Positions 62,134 to 64,000 of a stretch of 64,000 nt of DNA are shown here, piece after piece; position 1 is the stretch's first letter; every line of letters starts with the position of its first letter. The notes beneath the pieces were generated by a model that saw only the letters and a program-made list of their open reading frames with translations, had not been told where the DNA came from and did no database searches. The stretch is from Treponema denticola (lineage in GTDB: Bacteria; Spirochaetota; Spirochaetia; Treponematales; Treponemataceae). The stretch is taken from NCBI RefSeq assembly GCF_024181405.1, contig NZ_CP051302.1, forward strand, positions 434,001-498,000. Direction: 5' to 3'. Both the position numbers and the translations under genes were made by a program.

Positions 62134-64000
62134 ATGAAAAGTTTTGTTAAGTTTTTATCATGTATGCTTGCAGTGGCTTTGGTATTTACTGCATGCGGAG
62201 GCGGTAGCGGAACTGCTGCCGGAGGCAAAAGCCCCGTAAAGAACGGTACCTATGTGGATAAAGTTATCTACTCCGTAAGTACCGACCAGACGGTTGCCTT
62301 AAAAGATGTTATTGAGGGAAAGGCAGACCTTATGTTTACCTCTGTTCCGCCCGTACTTTTGTCGGGTTTAAGCGATGCTGACAGAGATAAGATAGATGTT
62401 TATCCTGTTCCTACAGGTTATTGGTCTCTTCTCTTTAACCCCATTCCCAACAAGGCCCCCTATGTTTGGAAGACGGAAGCCGGAGAGGAAATGTTTAACC
62501 CCGTTGCCATCAAAGAAGTCCGCTATGCCTTTAACTGGTTAATCAACCGAAAAAAATTGGTAGATGAACTTCTTTTAGGTGAAGGTTCTCCTATGTACAC
62601 ACCCTGTACCGTAGGTCTTCCCGGAGCATACCGCTATAACATCTTGGCATCCAAATTCGGTATCACCGAAACGGGAGATGAGCAAAAAGCTATCAACATG
62701 ATTGAAGACGCTATGCAAAAGGCTTCTAAACTTGCCGAAAACAAAGGAAAACTTGTAAAAGAAAACGGAAAGTGGATGTACAAGGGCAAGCCCGTTACAA
62801 TCAAGTCCATAATGCGTGTTGACGATCCTACAGGCCGTCTTCCTGCAGCCCGATATATTCATGCTCAGATCGAAAAAGCCGGCATTACGGTTGAAGGTTT
62901 TGAGCGAGACCGAAAAACAGCCGGAAGCCTTGTTTACGGAGGAAACCCTGCCAACTATGATTGGACAATGTACCTTGAAGGCTGGGGTTCAGGCGGTTTC
63001 TATGTAACATGGGAAACTCCCCTTTGCCAGATGTACAGCCCTTTCTACGGCTATATGCCCGGAGGCGGAGAGGCCGAATTCTGGAATTATTCGAACGAAA
63101 AACTCGATGTTCTGGGTAAAAAGGCCGCATACGGACAGTATTTGACTGCCGAAGAATTCTTTAGCGAAACAACCGATATGTGTGCTATCGGAATGGAAGA
63201 GGCTGTCCGTGTTTATGTTGTTTCTCAAAACGATTTATATGTAGCCAACAAGGGAAGATTTAATTCCCGTCTTTTCTATGGAACCTCTGACGGCTTTAAC
63301 GGCTGGACCGTAAGATGTGCCGATGTTAAGCCGGATGCTGACGGCCCCTATAAGGGAAAGAGGGTTTTACGTGTATTGCAGTTCTCGGCACAAGGTTCTT
63401 TGTTTATGTCTGAATGGGACCCCATAGGCGGACAAGGCTTTAGCGATACCTACAGTTCTGCATTTACAAATACCGTTACCGATAGAGCTTCCTTTGATAA
63501 CCCTGCCGTAGGGCAATCCGAATTTGCCATGTCAACTGTTGATGTTGCAAATGCAAAATTTGCACCCAAATTCGTAGCCACAGGTAAAAAGACTGAAGAA
63601 GGCGATGATGAACTTGTAATGGGCGGTGATATTCCCGTTCCTGCAGAAGCCGTTATGTATGACACTGCTTCAAAAAAATGGGTTCCTGCCGAGAGCGGTC
63701 AAAGTGTTGCAACTGTTGCAACGGGTAAGCTGGTAGACGGTTATTACTGGCATCACGGTGAACCTGTAGACCTTAACGATGTCCGCTATGCTTTTGCCTT
63801 TGCCTATGAGTGGGCCATCAAGGACGGAGATGGAGACCTCTATTATGATGCTCCTTTAAGCGGCGTAACTCTTCCCAGCCTTAAAAACACAAAGGGTATA
63901 GTATTTAATAAGGACGGATCCATCACTACATACAGTAACTACTTCCATGCTCCTATTCCGAGAGATACAGCCATAAGTGTAGGCGGTTTAAGCGTAAAGG
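62134..64000 (+). CDS. Large peptide-binding lipoprotein, copy 2 (truncated by the window end)
   Basis: 622 codons visible, open to the edge. Identical layout to copy 1 (signal, Cys21, paired SBP segments). By eye I find four substitutions in the shared part: Ile35Val, Gly355Glu, Ile393Val and Ala495Val; other differences are synonymous. It is preceded by the duplicated promoter and GGAGG site and follows the flavodiiron protein gene. If the copy is complete, it would end near 64749. Confidence 0.93.
   Translation, partial: MKSFVKFLSCMLAVALVFTACGGGSGTAAGGKSPVKNGTYVDKVIYSVSTDQTVALKDVIEGKADLMFTSVPPVLLSGLSDADRDKIDVYPVPTGYWSLLFNPIPNKAPYVWKTEAGEEMFNPVAIKEVRYAFNWLINRKKLVDELLLGEGSPMYTPCTVGLPGAYRYNILASKFGITETGDEQKAINMIEDAMQKASKLAENKGKLVKENGKWMYKGKPVTIKSIMRVDDPTGRLPAARYIHAQIEKAGITVEGFERDRKTAGSLVYGGNPANYDWTMYLEGWGSGGFYVTWETPLCQMYSPFYGYMPGGGEAEFWNYSNEKLDVLGKKAAYGQYLTAEEFFSETTDMCAIGMEEAVRVYVVSQNDLYVANKGRFNSRLFYGTSDGFNGWTVRCADVKPDADGPYKGKRVLRVLQFSAQGSLFMSEWDPIGGQGFSDTYSSAFTNTVTDRASFDNPAVGQSEFAMSTVDVANAKFAPKFVATGKKTEEGDDELVMGGDIPVPAEAVMYDTASKKWVPAESGQSVATVATGKLVDGYYWHHGEPVDLNDVRYAFAFAYEWAIKDGDGDLYYDAPLSGVTLPSLKNTKGIVFNKDGSITTYSNYFHAPIPRDTAISVGGLSVK

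Larger units (their letters stand above)
62053..64000 (+). repeat. Direct duplication of the binding-protein gene and its promoter (partner 53374-55321)
   Basis: Near-identical sequence at a constant offset of 8679 bp with no length change through the window end. The left edge is near the promoter; the right edge is outside the window. Confidence 0.9.

Noticed and set aside
1..64000. CRISPR arrays, prophage modules, restriction systems or other defence islands
   Set aside because: No regularly spaced repeats, integrase, phage structural or methyltransferase genes are recognisable. The only defence-like locus is the toxin-antitoxin pair.
1..64000. Selenoprotein gene with in-frame TGA near the tRNA-Sec gene
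   Set aside because: All genes near it read through from start to stop without a need for TGA decoding; no interrupted redox protein was seen.

Overview
The window looks like a stretch of chromosome from an oral-type treponeme, most likely Treponema denticola or a close relative. The evidence is low-to-moderate GC, a spirochaete-type EF-G, a TRAP transporter with the treponemal TatT lipoprotein, lipoproteins with relaxed lipoboxes, a tRNA-Sec gene and two oligopeptide ABC systems. The assignment rests on recognising these protein families by eye, not on a database search.

Layout. 1-8.5 kb: tail of an unknown gene, tex, a bacteriohemerythrin, a membrane protein, a Lon-family protease and xseA. 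8.5-12.6 kb (minus): a TRAP transporter operon (small protein, TatT lipoprotein, DctP-type receptor, fused DctQM permease). 12.6-14.6 kb: cobalamin-binding mutase S subunit and MutL, without the catalytic E subunit. 14.6-16.7 kb: rpmF-acpP-rnc, then an Hsp20 gene behind a sigma-54-type promoter. 16.7-20 kb: an unknown gene and the CCA-adding enzyme, separated by an Rpn/PD-(D/E)XK gene lying between duplicated copies of the CCA gene start. 20-30 kb: CorA, an SDR with a zinc-ribbon-like tail, ribF-rpsO-pnp, dut, lptF-lptG, ybaN-ygbA. 29.8-34.4 kb: rpsL-rpsG, fusA with a P-loop ATPase, a small protein and a rubredoxin. 34.4-44.3 kb: TPR lipoprotein, chemoreceptor, MATE pump, paired ABC half-transporters and a HigBA-type toxin-antitoxin pair. 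44.4-47 kb: tRNA-Sec and metG. 47-64 kb: a complete opp operon on the minus strand, a second divergent opp operon on the plus strand, a flavodiiron protein, and a second almost identical copy of the second operon's binding protein that runs off the window.

How the genes work together. Much of the accessory content concerns peptide and organic-acid import (two Opp systems, TRAP-TatT), which fits an amino-acid-fermenting anaerobe. Oxygen and NO handling recurs (bacteriohemerythrin, rubredoxin, flavodiiron protein, YgbA family). Housekeeping blocks for translation and RNA decay are intact.

The least expected signal is regulatory. At least eight protein genes (tex, the TatT operon, the CCA enzyme, ribF, the TPR lipoprotein, the ABC pair, the HigB-type toxin, metG) have a -35/-10 promoter with exact 17-bp spacing whose -10 box ends only 6-13 nt before the start codon, with no Shine-Dalgarno sequence. 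These would give leaderless or nearly leaderless mRNAs. The tRNA-Sec gene shows the same geometry, so its predicted +1 is the mature 5' end. Other leads are the Rpn insertion with its 41-bp duplication, the 8.7-kb-spaced duplication of a large binding-protein gene, and several leader or intergenic hairpins. I found no clearly new defence system, CRISPR array or prophage.
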